Source: Trissonchulus latispiculum
Lineage: Eukaryota > Nematoda > Enoplea > Enoplida > Ironidae
Assembly (NCBI GenBank): GCA_030248195.1
Contig: JASAND010028404.1
Location: forward strand, 1-64,000
Length of the DNA stretch: 64,000 bases
Direction: 5' to 3'
Numbering within the stretch: the first letter of the stretch is position 1; each line of letters begins with the position of its first letter. Below the pieces are notes generated by a model that was not told where the DNA came from, did no database searches, and was given only the letters and a program-made list of their open reading frames with translations. This document shows positions 1 through 10,452 of the stretch, piece by piece. Position numbers and translations under genes: made by a program.

Positions 1-2364
1 ATTGAACAAAGTGTCGTCTACCGATGAGAAAACACCTTCCAGAAGAATCATGAGCTTATAATGCAATTACGTTACAAATGTGTATCATTCGTGCACACCG
101 ATAGAATGAAAATATAATGTGCAATAATTCTCAAGCTACAGAGTGATCGAGGTACTGCATTTTACATTTTAGAAAAACAATGACTACCAACGTACTGTAA
201 GTGATCCTTTGCCTTTGGAGCTAACAGTTGATGAACAGAAAAGGCACACTGAAGCCAAAGAATGCTACTTGTGCAACAGACCCTTCAACGGTGAACGCTC
301 AGTTCGCGATCACTGCCACTTTTGTGGTAAGTACCGAGGGGCTGCTCACAACCAATGCAATATGGGATTCAGGCTGAACCGTGACATTGTCGTTGCCATT
401 CACAATTTGAGGAGATACGATGGACACCTCATTATGCAAGTAGGTATATTATATTTTCTTATTATGGAACTGCTTATTATGGGATTTCTTGCTTGCTTAA
501 GTATATATCAACAAATTAACCAGCATGTTGCTAAAACTGTGTTCGTGTTCTAGGAAATTGGAGTTATTTGCAACAGAATGGGGCTAACTATGGACTGCAT
601 TCCAAAAGGAATGGAAGATTACCTTAGCTTTACACTGAAGAAGAAGAAAACGTGACGACTCAACAAACAAAGCCAAGCAACTTTATTGATGATGAAGCCG
701 TCGATGATAATGAGGACAACGAAGGGAACTGGAAAATTAAATTTATCGATACATTTCAATTTCTCACTACTTCGCTACAGTCCCTTGTTTTCAACCTCTC
801 AAAGGACAATCTCCAAAAATTCCGATGCATATCGAATGAATTAACCCCTAGACGAGCTTGCGATGCTTGTTAGAAAAGGCATATATCCTTATGATTATAT
901 GAATAACTGGGAAAAAATTGAACGAAACACAGTTTCCACCAAAAGAAGAGGAGTTCGATAATCAGCTGAATAAAGAGGAACTAGTGATGACTATGTTCAT
1001 GCCCAAAACGTATGGGAGCAATTCGAAATTGAAAACCTTGGTCAATATCACGATTTATATTTGAGAACTGACGTACTTCTTCCTTGCCGACGTGTTTGAA
1101 AGTTTTCGTCTGTTTGTTCTCCAAAATTATGATCTGGACCCGGCACATTTACGCTGCCGCCGTTTGCGTGGGATGCTTGCCTAAAAATGACAAACGTATG
1201 GCTTGAGCTACTTGAGGATCCTGATATGTATTTGTTTTTTGGAAAAGGAATAAGAGGAGGAATCCATGATCTCCCACAGATTTGCTAAAGCTAACAACCC
1301 TCATACTTCAAATTACGACTCAACCAATCCAAACTCATGGATTATGTATCTGGACGCTAACAACTTATATGGGTGAATATGCAAAACTGCCTGTCAAAGG
1401 TTTTCGCTGGCTAAGTCGCAATGAAATTGATCTGATTGATTGGCCTAACCAATCTGATAACCAAACTTGTGGATACGTGCTTGAAGTCGATCTAGAATAT
1501 CCTCAACATCTCCATGATTCACAACGATTACCCACTAAAGTCTGAAAGAAATCACTGCTGAAATGCTAAGTCCTTATGCTGAAGCCTTAGAGATCCCGGC
1601 ACTGGCCCAAGCAAAATCGAAAAACTAAAGTCTGACCAAAAAAATCTTGAACCGAACAGTCAGCACCAGTCCTGAGTTATCCTTTGAAGGTAGCCTATAT
1701 AAAGTATATATTTTTAGAATCCTCAGGAGGAGGAGATTCCGTTAAACCCATCATATCCTGGTCTATATCCGGTTACCGGATACTAAATCGATAAAAAACG
1801 CTTCAGATTCGGAAGAAAAAATGCTAATTAATTATACTCTAGTATATTAGTCCTTGGCTCAAAACATTTCCGAAAACAAGTCACATCCGGTCCATGTCCG
1901 GCAACCGGATGCACAGGTCACAAAACTGTACAGCAAGATGGGTAGGTCATACAGGTTCGCTGATTGGATTTTGGATTCCTCGGGTGAAATTAGTCTGTAT
2001 CCAAAATTTGTCCGGTTTGGACCAAAATTGCGTGATCTATGGTCGTATCCGGTTCGCAAAAAACCGGAAAACCGTTTTTCCGGCCTGGTGCTCGGAATCG
2101 CGGATTAAAAATGTTCCCTTTTGGCACAATGAATGTTTGGGAGGCTACTTTTATTTTACCGGTGTCAAAGCAATCGAATATCCGGTCCATTTCCGGTTCT
2201 GAGCTTTGAAATTTGAGATTTCATGGGCTATTATCTCAGCATCCGGTTGGTCCGAAGTCAACTTATTGTATTAAAATTATATTTTGTCTATCCCTAACCA
2301 ACACCAACCTCAAATTACTTCATATCTGCTGTAAATTTAGAATGGCAGCGTTTTAAAAATCGGT
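1..2364 (+). repeat. Left arm of a large inverted repeat
   Basis: This arm is the reverse complement, with scattered single-base indels and substitutions, of 2462-4836. It carries a second copy of PolB exons 4 and 5 and the CCGG-rich core. The match begins at base 1, so the arm may continue beyond the window. The two arms have different lesions: the left keeps an intact end to exon 4 but has several frameshifts in exon 5, while the right has a stop in exon 4 and a one-base loss at the start of exon 5. Confidence 0.9.
173..1680 (+). pseudogene. Maverick-type DNA polymerase B, partial left copy (broken)
   Basis: Exon 173-439 follows an acceptor (ACATTTTAG) and ends at a GT donor. It encodes the endonuclease-VII-like zinc motif (CYLC, then DHCH, then GKYRGAAH, ending CN). 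The next exon starts at 554 after TTCTAG. It carries the FQFLTTSLQSL segment, the YLRTDVLL segment and the YLDANNLY palm motif near 1345-1372, and then the domain that follows it. Several single-base indels between about 640 and 1600 break the frame (for example near 650, 850, 920, 1080 and 1150). The 3' palm motifs (KxxxNSxYG and DTD types) are missing. The N-terminal exons present in the right copy lie outside the window on this side, if they exist. It cannot make an active polymerase. Confidence 0.85.
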
Positions 2365-3156
2365 TCAAATATTAGTTTATATTGCAATGCGACAAAGCTA
2401 AGCGTATGAGATTAGATCTCATGTCCGGTTTAACAATTAGACAAAACAAACAAAAATCACCCATTTTTTAAAACGCTGCCATTCTAAATTTACAGCAGAT
2501 ATGAAGTAATTTGAGGTTGGTGTTGGTGAGGGATAGACCAAATATAATTTTAATGCAATAATTTGACTTCCGGACCAACCGGATACTGAGATAATAGCCC
2601 ATGAAATCTCAAATTTCAAAGCTCAGATCCGGAAATGGACCGGATATTCGATTGCTTTGACACCGGTAAAACGAAAGTAGCCTCCCAAACATTCATTGTG
2701 CCAAAAGGGAACATTTTTAAACCTCGATTCCGAGTACAAGGCCGGAAAAAACGGTTTTTTCCGGTTTTTTGCGAACCGGATACGACCATAGATCACGCAA
2801 TTTTGGTCCAAACCGGACAAAATTTTGGATACAGACTAATTTCGACCCGAGGAATCCAAAAATCCAATCAGCGAACCTGTATGACCTACCCATCTTGTTG
2901 TACAGTTTTTGTGACCTGTGCATCCGGTTACCGGACATGGACCGGATGTGACCCGATTTTCGGAAATGTTTTGAGCCAAGGACTAATATACTAGAGTATG
3001 AATTAATTAGCATTTTCCTTCCAAAACTGAAGCGTTTTTTATCGATTTAGTATCCGGTAACCGGACATACACCGGATATAATGGGTTTAGCGGATTCTCC
3101 TCCTCCTGAGGATTATAAAAATATATACTTTATATAGGCTACCTTCAAAGGATAAC
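1681..3156. repeat. Palindrome core rich in CCGG hairpins, replacing the PolB 3' end
   Basis: PolB similarity stops at about 1680 on the left and 3157 on the right. Between them both arms carry about 700 bp with many short hairpins built on CCGGTTACCGG, TCCGGTCCATGTCCGG and similar strings, followed by a shared AT-rich inner part. The open frames in this core (for example 1894-2202 and 2635-2994) occur on both strands of both arms and have no recognisable domain; I treat them as non-coding. The core may be a separate foldback element that inserted into PolB. Confidence 0.7.
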
Positions 3157-4836
3157 TCAGGACTGGTGCTGACTGTTCGGTTCCAAGATTTTTTGGTCAG
3201 ACTTTAGTTTTTCGATTTTGCTTAGGCCAGTGCCCAGATCCCTACATAAGGCTTCAGCATAAGGACTTAGCATTTCAGCAGTGATTTCGAGTCTTTCAGG
3301 CGCTAGTGGGTAATCGTTGTGGGAATCATGGAGATGTTGAGGATATTCTAGATCGACTTCAAGCACGTATCCACAAGTTTGGTTATCAGATTGGTTAAGC
3401 CAATCAATCAGATCAATTTCATTGCGACTTAGCCAGCGAAAACCTTTGACAGGCAGTTTTTGCATATTCACCCATATAAGTTGTTAGCGTCCAGATACAT
3501 AATCCATGAGTTTGGATTAGTTGAGTCGTAATTTGAAGTATGAGGGTTGTTGGCTTTGGCAAATCTGTGGGAGATCATGGAGATTCCTCCTCTTATTCCT
3601 TTTTCAAAAAACAAATACATATCAGGATCCTCAAGTAGCTCAAGCCATACGTTTGTCATTTTTAGGCAAGCATCCCACGCAAACGACGGCAGCGTAAAGT
3701 AATGTGCCGGGTCCAGACCATAATTTTGAAGAGCAAACAGGCGAAAACTTTCAAACACGTCGGCAAGAAGAAGTACGTCAGTTCTCAAATATAAATCGTG
3801 ATATTGACCAAGGTTTTCAATTTCGAATTGCTCCCATACGTTTTGGGCATGAACATAGTCCGCATCACTAAGTTCCTCTTTATTCAGCTGATTATCGAAC
3901 TCCTCTTTTGGTGGAAGCTGTGTTTCGTTGAATTTTTCCCAGTTATTCATATAGTCATAAGGATATATGCCTTTTCTAACAAGCATCGCAAGCTCGTCTG
4001 AGTTGAATTCATTAGACATGCATCGGAATTTTTGAAGATTGTCCTTTGAGAGGTTGAAAACAAGGGACTGTAGCGAAGTAGTGAGAAATTGAAATGTATC
4101 GATAAATTTAATTTTCCAGTTCCCTTCGTTGTCCTCATTATCATCGACGGCTTCATCATCAATAAAGTTGCTTGGATTTGTTTGTTGAGTCGTCACGTTT
4201 TTCTTCTTCTTCAGGTAAAGTTGGTAATCTTCCATTCCTTTGGAATGCAGTCCATAGTTAGCCCCATTCTGTTGAAATAACTCCAATTTCCTAGAACACG
4301 AACACAGTTTTAGAAATGCTGGTTAATTTGTTGATATATACTTAAGCAAGCAAGAAATCCTATAATAAGCAGTTCCATAATAAGAAAATATAATATACTA
4401 CTTGCATAATGAGGTGTCCATCGTATCTCCTCAAATTGTGAATGGCAACGACAATGTCGGTTCAGCTAATCCATTTGCATTGGTTGTGAGCAGCCCCTCG
4501 GTACTTACCACAAAAGTGGCAGTGATCGCGAACTGAGCGTTCACCGTTGAAGGGTCTGTTGCACAAGTAGCATTCTTTGGCTTCAGTGTGCCTTTTCTGT
4601 TCATCAACTGTTAGCTCCAAAGGCAAAGGATCACTTACAGTACGTTGGTAGTCATTGTTTTTCTAAAATGTAAAATGCAGTACCTCGATCACTCTGTAGC
4701 TTGAGAAATATTGCACATTATAGTTTCAGTCTATCGGTGTGCACGAATGATACACATTTGTAACGTACTTGCATAATAAGCTCAAGAAACTTCTGGACGG
4801 TGTTTTCTCCTCGGTAGACGACACTTTGTTCAATCT
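2462..4836 (-). repeat. Right arm of the large inverted repeat
   Basis: This is the partner of the left arm. The two are separated by a spacer of about 100 bp (2365-2461) that itself contains the small palindrome ATGAGAT-TAG-ATCTCAT near 2406-2422. PolB continues beyond this arm to 6539, so the right arm is the one joined to the rest of the gene. Confidence 0.9.
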
Positions 4837-4974
4837 TAGGTGCATTTCCACAACAATTCAGAATACCAACCACACCAAATCCACTGGGTGTATGATGCTG
4901 ATATTTTGTAGTGAATATCATCACTTTGCAGACAACCATGATTCTTTCAGTCAGACACTCAAAATCAGCATAAA

Positions 4975-5010
<36 letters not shown>

Positions 5011-6539
5011 AGAGTTTGCTGAAATTGATTCTACGTGAACTTCACAAGTGCGATACTCTAACATTTACTTAATATTAGTACTAGCATTTAAACCACCAAC
5101 ATTTCTAGCTAACATTAGCAACTTCTAAATTGAAAGCATTTACTAACATTTAAAATATTATTAGATAAAGAAAAACTTACTATGTATGGAACTCGTTGCA
5201 TCCTGTGCAAAATTTTGAATTTCAGCCATTTATCTTCCGGCATTTCAACTCGTGTGGCTTCATGTTGATTACATAGTTGTAGATGTTGCACTTTTCTTTC
5301 AGGACTATAGCAAGGAATTAGACATCTTGGACAAAAGTGTTTGCATGTGTGGTGGTGATTCTGATCGGCAAGTAGCCTGTCCAGGTTCTTGATCCAACAG
5401 TAATGACTTTGGGCACCTTTAGTAATGAGCAATAAGTTTATATGTTGCTCTTCATTTCGCTTCGAAATGTACAGCGGGATGACATTGTTTTCTTCAAGAC
5501 CATAAATATTTACTCTTAAATTATTCTGTCTTTCAAAGAGTGGTACTTGAGAGACAGTTACGGGAAAATTAATACCAGTAAAATTTAGATCGTTCGCATA
5601 ATCTTGATAATGTGACACACGTTCGGCGTGAGTGTTAACTCTGTGCAAAGCAGCTAAAATTGACCATTGGAAGCATTTGTCGTCATTATTTTGTATATTA
5701 ACGATAGCTTCCTTCTTTGCTATATATTCAGGTAGCTGGATGTAAGAGGATCCTCTGAGGGGCCGATATCTTGCAAAATGCAGATCAAGATGATTCAGAT
5801 TTTTTATGACCCATCCGGAACCTTTACGTAGAAATGATTCAATGTTGAGCATTATTTCGTTGAAAGCAATATTTAGCTCCTCATCGATATTATTGCCACG
5901 AAGTATGACTCTAGTTTTGCAGTTGAAATGTGCATCAATGGTTTCTGACTTATTTGAATCTTTCTCAAATGTTATACTCAAGCTCATCCACAGCTTTGTT
6001 CCATATTCTTCTTCCAGTATTTCTGTGATGACATTTGAAATGTGAACAGTTTGTCTTGTGAGAAATACGGTGGGATCACAGTCACATTCATCAGCTGTTA
6101 TAGTAATCGTTCTCAAAGAATTGTTCAAAGCAGTCTGAGTGAACCTTGTTTTGCATCGGACTCGCTTTGGAGTGTTTGTGAGGACATCTTCCACGGGTCT
6201 TTTCCTGGAATGAACAGATACATGTCTGGTCATATCTTCAGACCGGGCGAATGGTCGACCGCAGACATGACATTGAATCTTCTTTTGCTTTTCGTGCACT
6301 TCTCTAGTGTGTCGATTCAGAGTCTTCCTTTCCTTAAACGTTTTTGGGCAAACTTCACACTGAAAGTAAAACATAATAGCAGTTGTAAAACTTGAGAGTA
6401 ACAAAATATAAAAGCATTTTGCATCGTTAGATAATCAGGATTCATCTTGTATTGTTAGGTTTACCTTGTAGAGGTGGATTGACGGATGTTGTGAGCTATG
6501 TCTAATGAATTCTTTAGCAGCTCCGTGGACATCAGCCAT
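3157..6539 (-). pseudogene. Maverick-type DNA polymerase B, spliced, 3'-truncated
   Basis: Family role: protein-primed replication of the element. Exons on the minus strand: 6465-6539 (25 codons from ATG at 6537-6539), 5181-6359, 4769-4975, 4402-4662, and from 4290 down to about 3157, all with GT-AG borders and phase 0 where checked. Exon 2 opens with two C2H2 zinc fingers (CEVC..H..H, CHVC..H..H), then the family N-terminal region and a CKHFC..C cluster. Exon 3 begins with the exonuclease I motif YADFE. Exon 4 has the endonuclease-VII-like zinc motif. Exon 5 has [13 protein letters not shown] and YLDANNLYG. Breaks: an in-frame TGA in exon 4 near 4463-4470, a one-base loss early in exon 5, and a frameshift near 3470. 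Palm motifs B and C are absent, because the frame ends where the CCGG-rich core begins. Inactive as it stands. Confidence 0.88.
4978..5008 (+). repeat. A31 homopolymer (T31 on the PolB sense strand)
   Basis: An uninterrupted run of 31 A. On the minus strand it is the polypyrimidine tract directly before the AG acceptor of the PolB exon that starts at 4975. It could be an expanded splice tract or the remnant of a poly(A) tail from a retroposed insertion. Confidence 0.9.
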
Positions 6540-6671
6540 ATTCTAAAATATCAGGTTGTCATTAATTATCAAAATATTTTAATGGTCAAACAAAATTAGT
6601 TCTTTTATTATATTCCAATTAAACTAATATTTCAACGATCAATTACAAGCGACAGTCAAAGAAATTTAAAA

Positions 6672-7359
6672 CCTAATTAGCATATTAGCTAATTTTATTA
6701 GCAGGGAAAAAATTCGTAAGTTTTAATCATAAAATTGGACTTGTGAAGTTATTTGTTTTCAAATGACACCCAACACGACATATTTTTTGTAAACGTTTTA
6801 AAAATCGAAACCTAATTAGCATATTAGCTAATTCTATTAGCAGGGAGAAAAATTCGTAAGTTTTAATCATAAAATTGGACTTGTGAAGTTATTTGTTTTC
6901 AAATGACACCCAACACGACATATTTTTCTAAAGATTTTAAAAAATCGAAACCTAATTAGCATATTAGCTAATTCTATTAGCAGGGAGAAAATTCTTAAGT
7001 TTTAATCATAAAATTGGACTGGTGAAGTTATTTGTTTTCAAATGACACCCAACACGACATATTTTTCTAAAGATTTTAAAAAATCGAAACCTAATTAGCA
7101 TATTAGCTAATTCTATTAGCAGGGAGAAAAATTCGTAAGTTTTAATCATAAAATTGGACTTGTGAAGTTATTTGTTTTCAAATGACACCCAACACGACAT
7201 ATTTTTTGTAAACGTTTTAAAAATCTAAACCTAATTAGCATATTAGCTAATTCTATTAGCAGGGAGAAAAATTCGTACGTTTTAATCATAAAATTGGACT
7301 GGTGAAGTTATTTGCTTTCAAATAACACCCAACATGACATATTTTTGTAAAGGTTTCCT
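6672..7359. repeat. 140-bp tandem repeat, about 4.9 copies, between divergent genes
   Basis: Copies begin at 6672, 6811, 6951, 7090 and 7230 (period 139-140). Each starts CCTAATTAGCATATTAGC, contains the perfect palindrome ATTAGCTAAT, and ends in a run of T or A. The copies differ by a few bases and homopolymer lengths. The block sits directly upstream of the first PolB exon (6539, leftward) and before the rightward genes. That is a natural place for divergent promoters or a replication signal, but this is inference only. No open frame crosses it. Confidence 0.93.
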
Positions 7360-8291
7360 CAATGACAGCACCCTATTCCGACATAGCTTTAGGTTCGGGG
7401 TACAACGCTAGTTGTGCTCCTCAGAAAAAATCTAAATTTTTATGAGCACAGAGCCGCGAGGGGTCTCCCACTTACTACCTCTGCTATGAAGATTGCCGAC
7501 TCCCGCCACTAGTCCAAATGCTGCAGCGTGCAAAACGCACAAAGGCGCTGCTGCAGCAAAGGAGCCATTTCCTTTTTACAGTTTGCTTAGAACTGCAAAA
7601 GGCACTCAAGGCATGGCTGCACTTGGCAACGTAATGCTGTAAAATCCTTGCAAGCTTTTCAACCAGCAGCTTCCGCGATGGGTGGAGCTTCCCCTGGCTA
7701 TTCCAGGTTCGCCTATCGCCGCTGGCCCTTCTATTTCCACACTGTTGGACATGCTACTGCTTTTGTGCAGCAGACGCCTCCGTGTGGTCGGCAAATTCGA
7801 AGCCGATCTCATAAGGTTAGCTTGCAAGAACTTTACACCATGCCATTCAGACAAGTTCTGTTCAGACAAGTTCTATCAAGACAAGCCCCATACGTACTGA
7901 ATGTTTCCATTTCATATGTCTTGTCAAAGCATCTTTGCGAGACAGAGAAATCCCACAGACTGTGCACTCGATCGCCATTTCACCAAAAACTGTACTTCAG
8001 ACACAGGCACTACTATACTACTAGATGGAAAGCTTCAACCAATCAGATGGATGCTGACCAAGCATTTGTAATTTTCAGCCAATCAAATTGATGCTGACCT
8101 TGCATTTGCAATCTTCAACTTATCAGATTGACGCTGACCAAGCATTTGTAATTTTTAACCAATCAAATTGATGCTGACCAAACACTCTTGTCATGCTGAC
8201 AACGCAAAGTTTTAGTAAATTGGTCAGAAACAATAGCCATTGCGTGAAGTTGTGACACAGCTGCAAGTTGATACTAAGTTTCTCTTTTACA
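7360..8291. other. Intergenic stretch, no recognisable gene
   Basis: It holds a less AT-rich segment (7380-7800) and, at 8037-8190, short tandem repeats. A 147-codon open frame (7648-8091) runs through the repeats, has no recognisable domain and an odd composition (many Arg, His, Gln), and is not called as a gene. Confidence 0.5.
8037..8190. repeat. 40-bp tandem repeat, about 3.8 copies
   Basis: Units at 8037, 8077, 8117 and 8157, each of the form AACCAATCARATKGATGCTG followed by ACCAAGCATTTGTAATTTTC, with 10-15 percent divergence. They contain a CCAAT box in each copy, oriented toward the plus-strand genes. A promoter role is speculative. Confidence 0.85.
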
Positions 8292-8540
8292 ATGAATATT
8301 TCACGGCATGTATTTATTAAGCACAGTCAAGACTCAAAACAAAACTGTGGCAAATTTAATGGTGGACGAGAATATATAACCAATCTAATTAAACAGTGCG
8401 TTCAAAATCCTCATCGAAAAAGAAAGGATTACAGCGAAACTCGCCCTACCGTTTTGGTTCTCGTACGACATTTTACTTTCGTTATTGGCAAGAACCGAGA
8501 TTCTAATGATAGTATGAGTATACAGGTAAGCTATATATAA
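8292..8540 (+). CDS. Hypothetical 82-aa protein, possibly a first exon
   Basis: The ATG at 8292 is preferred over upstream in-frame non-ATG codons. The product is basic in its middle (HRKRKDYSETRP) and has no domain I recognise. A good 5' splice site (CAG/GTAAGC) lies at 8525-8531, so codons after 8525 may be intron. It sits between the tandem repeats and the RING-like gene and is plausibly part of the virus-like element. It may also be chance: the length alone is not convincing. Confidence 0.35.
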   Translation: MNISRHVFIKHSQDSKQNCGKFNGGREYITNLIKQCVQNPHRKRKDYSETRPTVLVLVRHFTFVIGKNRDSNDSMSIQVSYI

Positions 8541-8904
8541 GTGTTGTCATTTAATTGTCTTACTAATTATTTCAAACTTTTTAATTCTGAATACCTTCCC
8601 TCTCATAATCGTATATAGTTTCTTTTAAGGTTGCTTACGATTCTTACGATGACTTCGTTTTGACTGCCTATCCAATATGAAATCTTTCAATTTCTCTAGC
8701 AATAACTTGGGAACTGCTGTAATTTGCTGCTAAATGTGTATAAGATTGATTGCTGTATCTAATTGCTGTACAATTTGAAAAAATGCGCGCAAACTTTAAA
8801 CTTTAAAAAGCTGTGTGAAAATTCGAATGTTATCCAGTGTTTCACTTTAACAATCCAGTGAGTGGTTGCTTTAATTTTCGCGCTACATTTCCCTTGATTC
8901 TAAG

Positions 8905-9204
8905 ATGGAGAATATGGCTATTTGGCTTAGCCAGTTATTGTCTAAGGTTGAATACGAGCAGCATATTATCTACCAGGTATCCCGCAACCCCTCTATCTGC
9001 GTGGTATGCCACGACGCCGAGGCCTCGTGCAATTACGATGGGTGCACGACAGCTTGTAAGTCCACGCCGAGGCTTTGTCAAGAATGCTGTCTATCCGTCA
9101 TCGCCTCCGGTCATGTAAATTGCCCGTGGTGTAGAGAAGTGTTTGCTGGATACTTGGAGAATGGCCTTTTCCATCTGGCACAGGTATGTTTTACTGTCTT
9201 GTAG
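8905..9204 (+). CDS. RING-like zinc-binding protein
   Basis: The ATG is at 8905. The protein has C32-x2-C35, C42, C47, C51, C58-x2-C61, H70 and a closing C73-P-W-C76 pair, the cross-brace spacing expected of a RING or RING-like domain. RING proteins usually act as E3 ubiquitin ligases, and DNA viruses often carry small ones that turn over host factors; that role is inferred. A strong donor (CAG/GTATGT) follows codon 93 at 9183, so the last seven codons may be intronic and a further exon may exist. Splicing to the AG at 9756 would not keep the frame of the next gene. No homologue of exactly this arrangement comes to mind. Confidence 0.6.
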   Translation: MENMAIWLSQLLSKVEYEQHIIYQVSRNPSICVVCHDAEASCNYDGCTTACKSTPRLCQECCLSVIASGHVNCPWCREVFAGYLENGLFHLAQVCFTVL

Positions 9205-9767
9205 CATATGACATTGTTATTGTATAAAACAAAACACCATCTTTTAGATTGCAGCTGATTTAAACCAAGTTTGAAATTAGTTGGTTAAGCATTTCAAGTA
9301 AAAACCGAAGATTAAAAATGTAAACAATGAACATTTTTAAAAACGAAATTTAGACAGATTAACTGGAAAAGGCGGTTGCTTTGGCTAATAACAATATTCG
9401 CGAATTTCACTCATTTTCATGTATTTTGTTGTCTCCACATGGGCTAAATTGCACAAGTGCTGCTAGTTGGTTGATCTTTCAGTCATACAACGGCTCCAAA
9501 TAACCAACTAGTCGTTAGCCACCGGTGATTTTAACAGGGGGAAATATTTTACCGATGATACTTTTTCCAGGGGGAAAATTCATAGGGGAAAAATTACACA
9601 CCGGCTTTACAAATTAAAGATAACGATGAATTTATATCGACAGATCCAAAGCAGGTTAACACTAATTAGTCGCAAAAGGCAAAAGCTAGTATTCACCAAT
9701 CCAAAATAGCATTTTTGCAAACATTTGAAAGCAAGATTTAATTTACTTTACTTCAGCCCCACAAGCA
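9205..9767 (+). other. Non-coding stretch between the RING-like gene and the gene cluster
   Basis: AT-rich DNA without a credible frame. A polypyrimidine-AG acceptor (TTTACTTCAG) ends at 9756, just before the next open frame, which suggests an intron or a leader exon junction here. A short G-rich motif (CAGGGGGAAA) recurs near 9534 and 9571. Confidence 0.45.
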
Positions 9768-10016
9768 GTGATAAATGCAACTGTGTCATCTTGCACTAAA
9801 GATTTGGTCAATGCTTTCGCTGAAATTGCATTCAATGCACTTTATGGCGATTTTGCACTAAACCCACCAGATATATCTAAGCTGAAAAAATTTAAGAAGG
9901 ATATTCTCATTCTGGCTGATAAAAAAGCATCAATTACTGTTAAACGAAAAACACTTAAAAGGAATCAATTAGTTCATACATTGCTCGAAGTAATGCTAAA
10001 ATGGCTAAACGATTAG
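9768..10016 (+). CDS. Small conserved Maverick-type protein, 5' end uncertain
   Basis: The frame starts at a GTG (9768) with no in-frame ATG upstream. It is open back to 9729 and crosses an acceptor at 9756, so the real start probably lies on a spliced upstream exon. The 82 codons contain an N-terminal CTKDL helix-like part, a Lys-rich centre (residues about 39-65) and a hydrophobic C-terminal tail. From memory this resembles a short protein that accompanies F54H12.2-family genes in animal Maverick-type elements, where the tail is hydrophobic and might be membrane-active; its function is unknown. It overlaps the next gene by 16 bases in another frame. Confidence 0.6.
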   Translation: MINATVSSCTKDLVNAFAEIAFNALYGDFALNPPDISKLKKFKKDILILADKKASITVKRKTLKRNQLVHTLLEVMLKWLND

Positions 10017-10381
10017 CTTTGATTCCTTCGTCTCCAGTAAAGACTGCAACAGTAGCTATTCAACCTGTTGTGAAGTTGGTGGAGGATGATAAACCTAGCT
10101 TAGTTCTACTTTTTCCTAAACATTTACGTAACAAAGCATCTCTGCTCCTACAGCATGTTAATGTAGAAACAGATGACAACGGACGAGTTATTTATCCTGA
10201 CAACACAGTTGGTTCAAATTTGTATGATTTGGTAAGATATTTCATAACTCCTGCGAAATTTAGTCCACAGCGACCTCTAGATGCTCCTAAGTTTGAACAG
10301 TTTCTAGAATCTGTACCCAAATCAGCTTTGGGTGTAGGTCGTGCTTCTGAACCAATCAAGTGGTTAAAATATGAAACCTAG
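10001..10381 (+). CDS. Conserved Maverick-type protein of unknown function
   Basis: ATG at 10001, 126 aa. Seen: a Ser/Pro/Val-rich N-terminus, then a LFPKHLRNKASLLLQHV helix region (about residues 46-62), a short DDNGRVIYPDNTVGSNLYDL segment read in two halves, and a YFITPAKF stretch. The same order of parts (a helix, then a charged loop, then G-S-N-x-x-D-L) is what I recall for the gene next to the previous one in related elements. No enzyme motif is visible. A structural or assembly role would fit the neighbourhood but is inference. Confidence 0.65.
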   Translation: MAKRLALIPSSPVKTATVAIQPVVKLVEDDKPSLVLLFPKHLRNKASLLLQHVNVETDDNGRVIYPDNTVGSNLYDLVRYFITPAKFSPQRPLDAPKFEQFLESVPKSALGVGRASEPIKWLKYET

Positions 10382-10452
10382 CACACTGATGCAGCAACAG
10401 GAAAACTTAAGTTTGAGTTTGTGAACTAAAGACAGATGTTAAAGAACTTAAA

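Noticed and set aside
6672..7359. CRISPR-like array
   Set aside because: Direct tandem copies of about 140 bp with no alternating repeat and spacer, in a eukaryotic genome.
7648..8091. 147-codon open frame upstream of the RING-like gene
   Set aside because: It runs through the 40-bp tandem repeats, overlaps frames on both strands, has no domain-like composition and no recognisable homologue.
8905..10016. Splicing of the RING-like exon (donor 9183) to the acceptor at 9756
   Set aside because: The joined phase would run into a TGA within five codons; the frame of the 9768 gene needs a different upstream exon phase.
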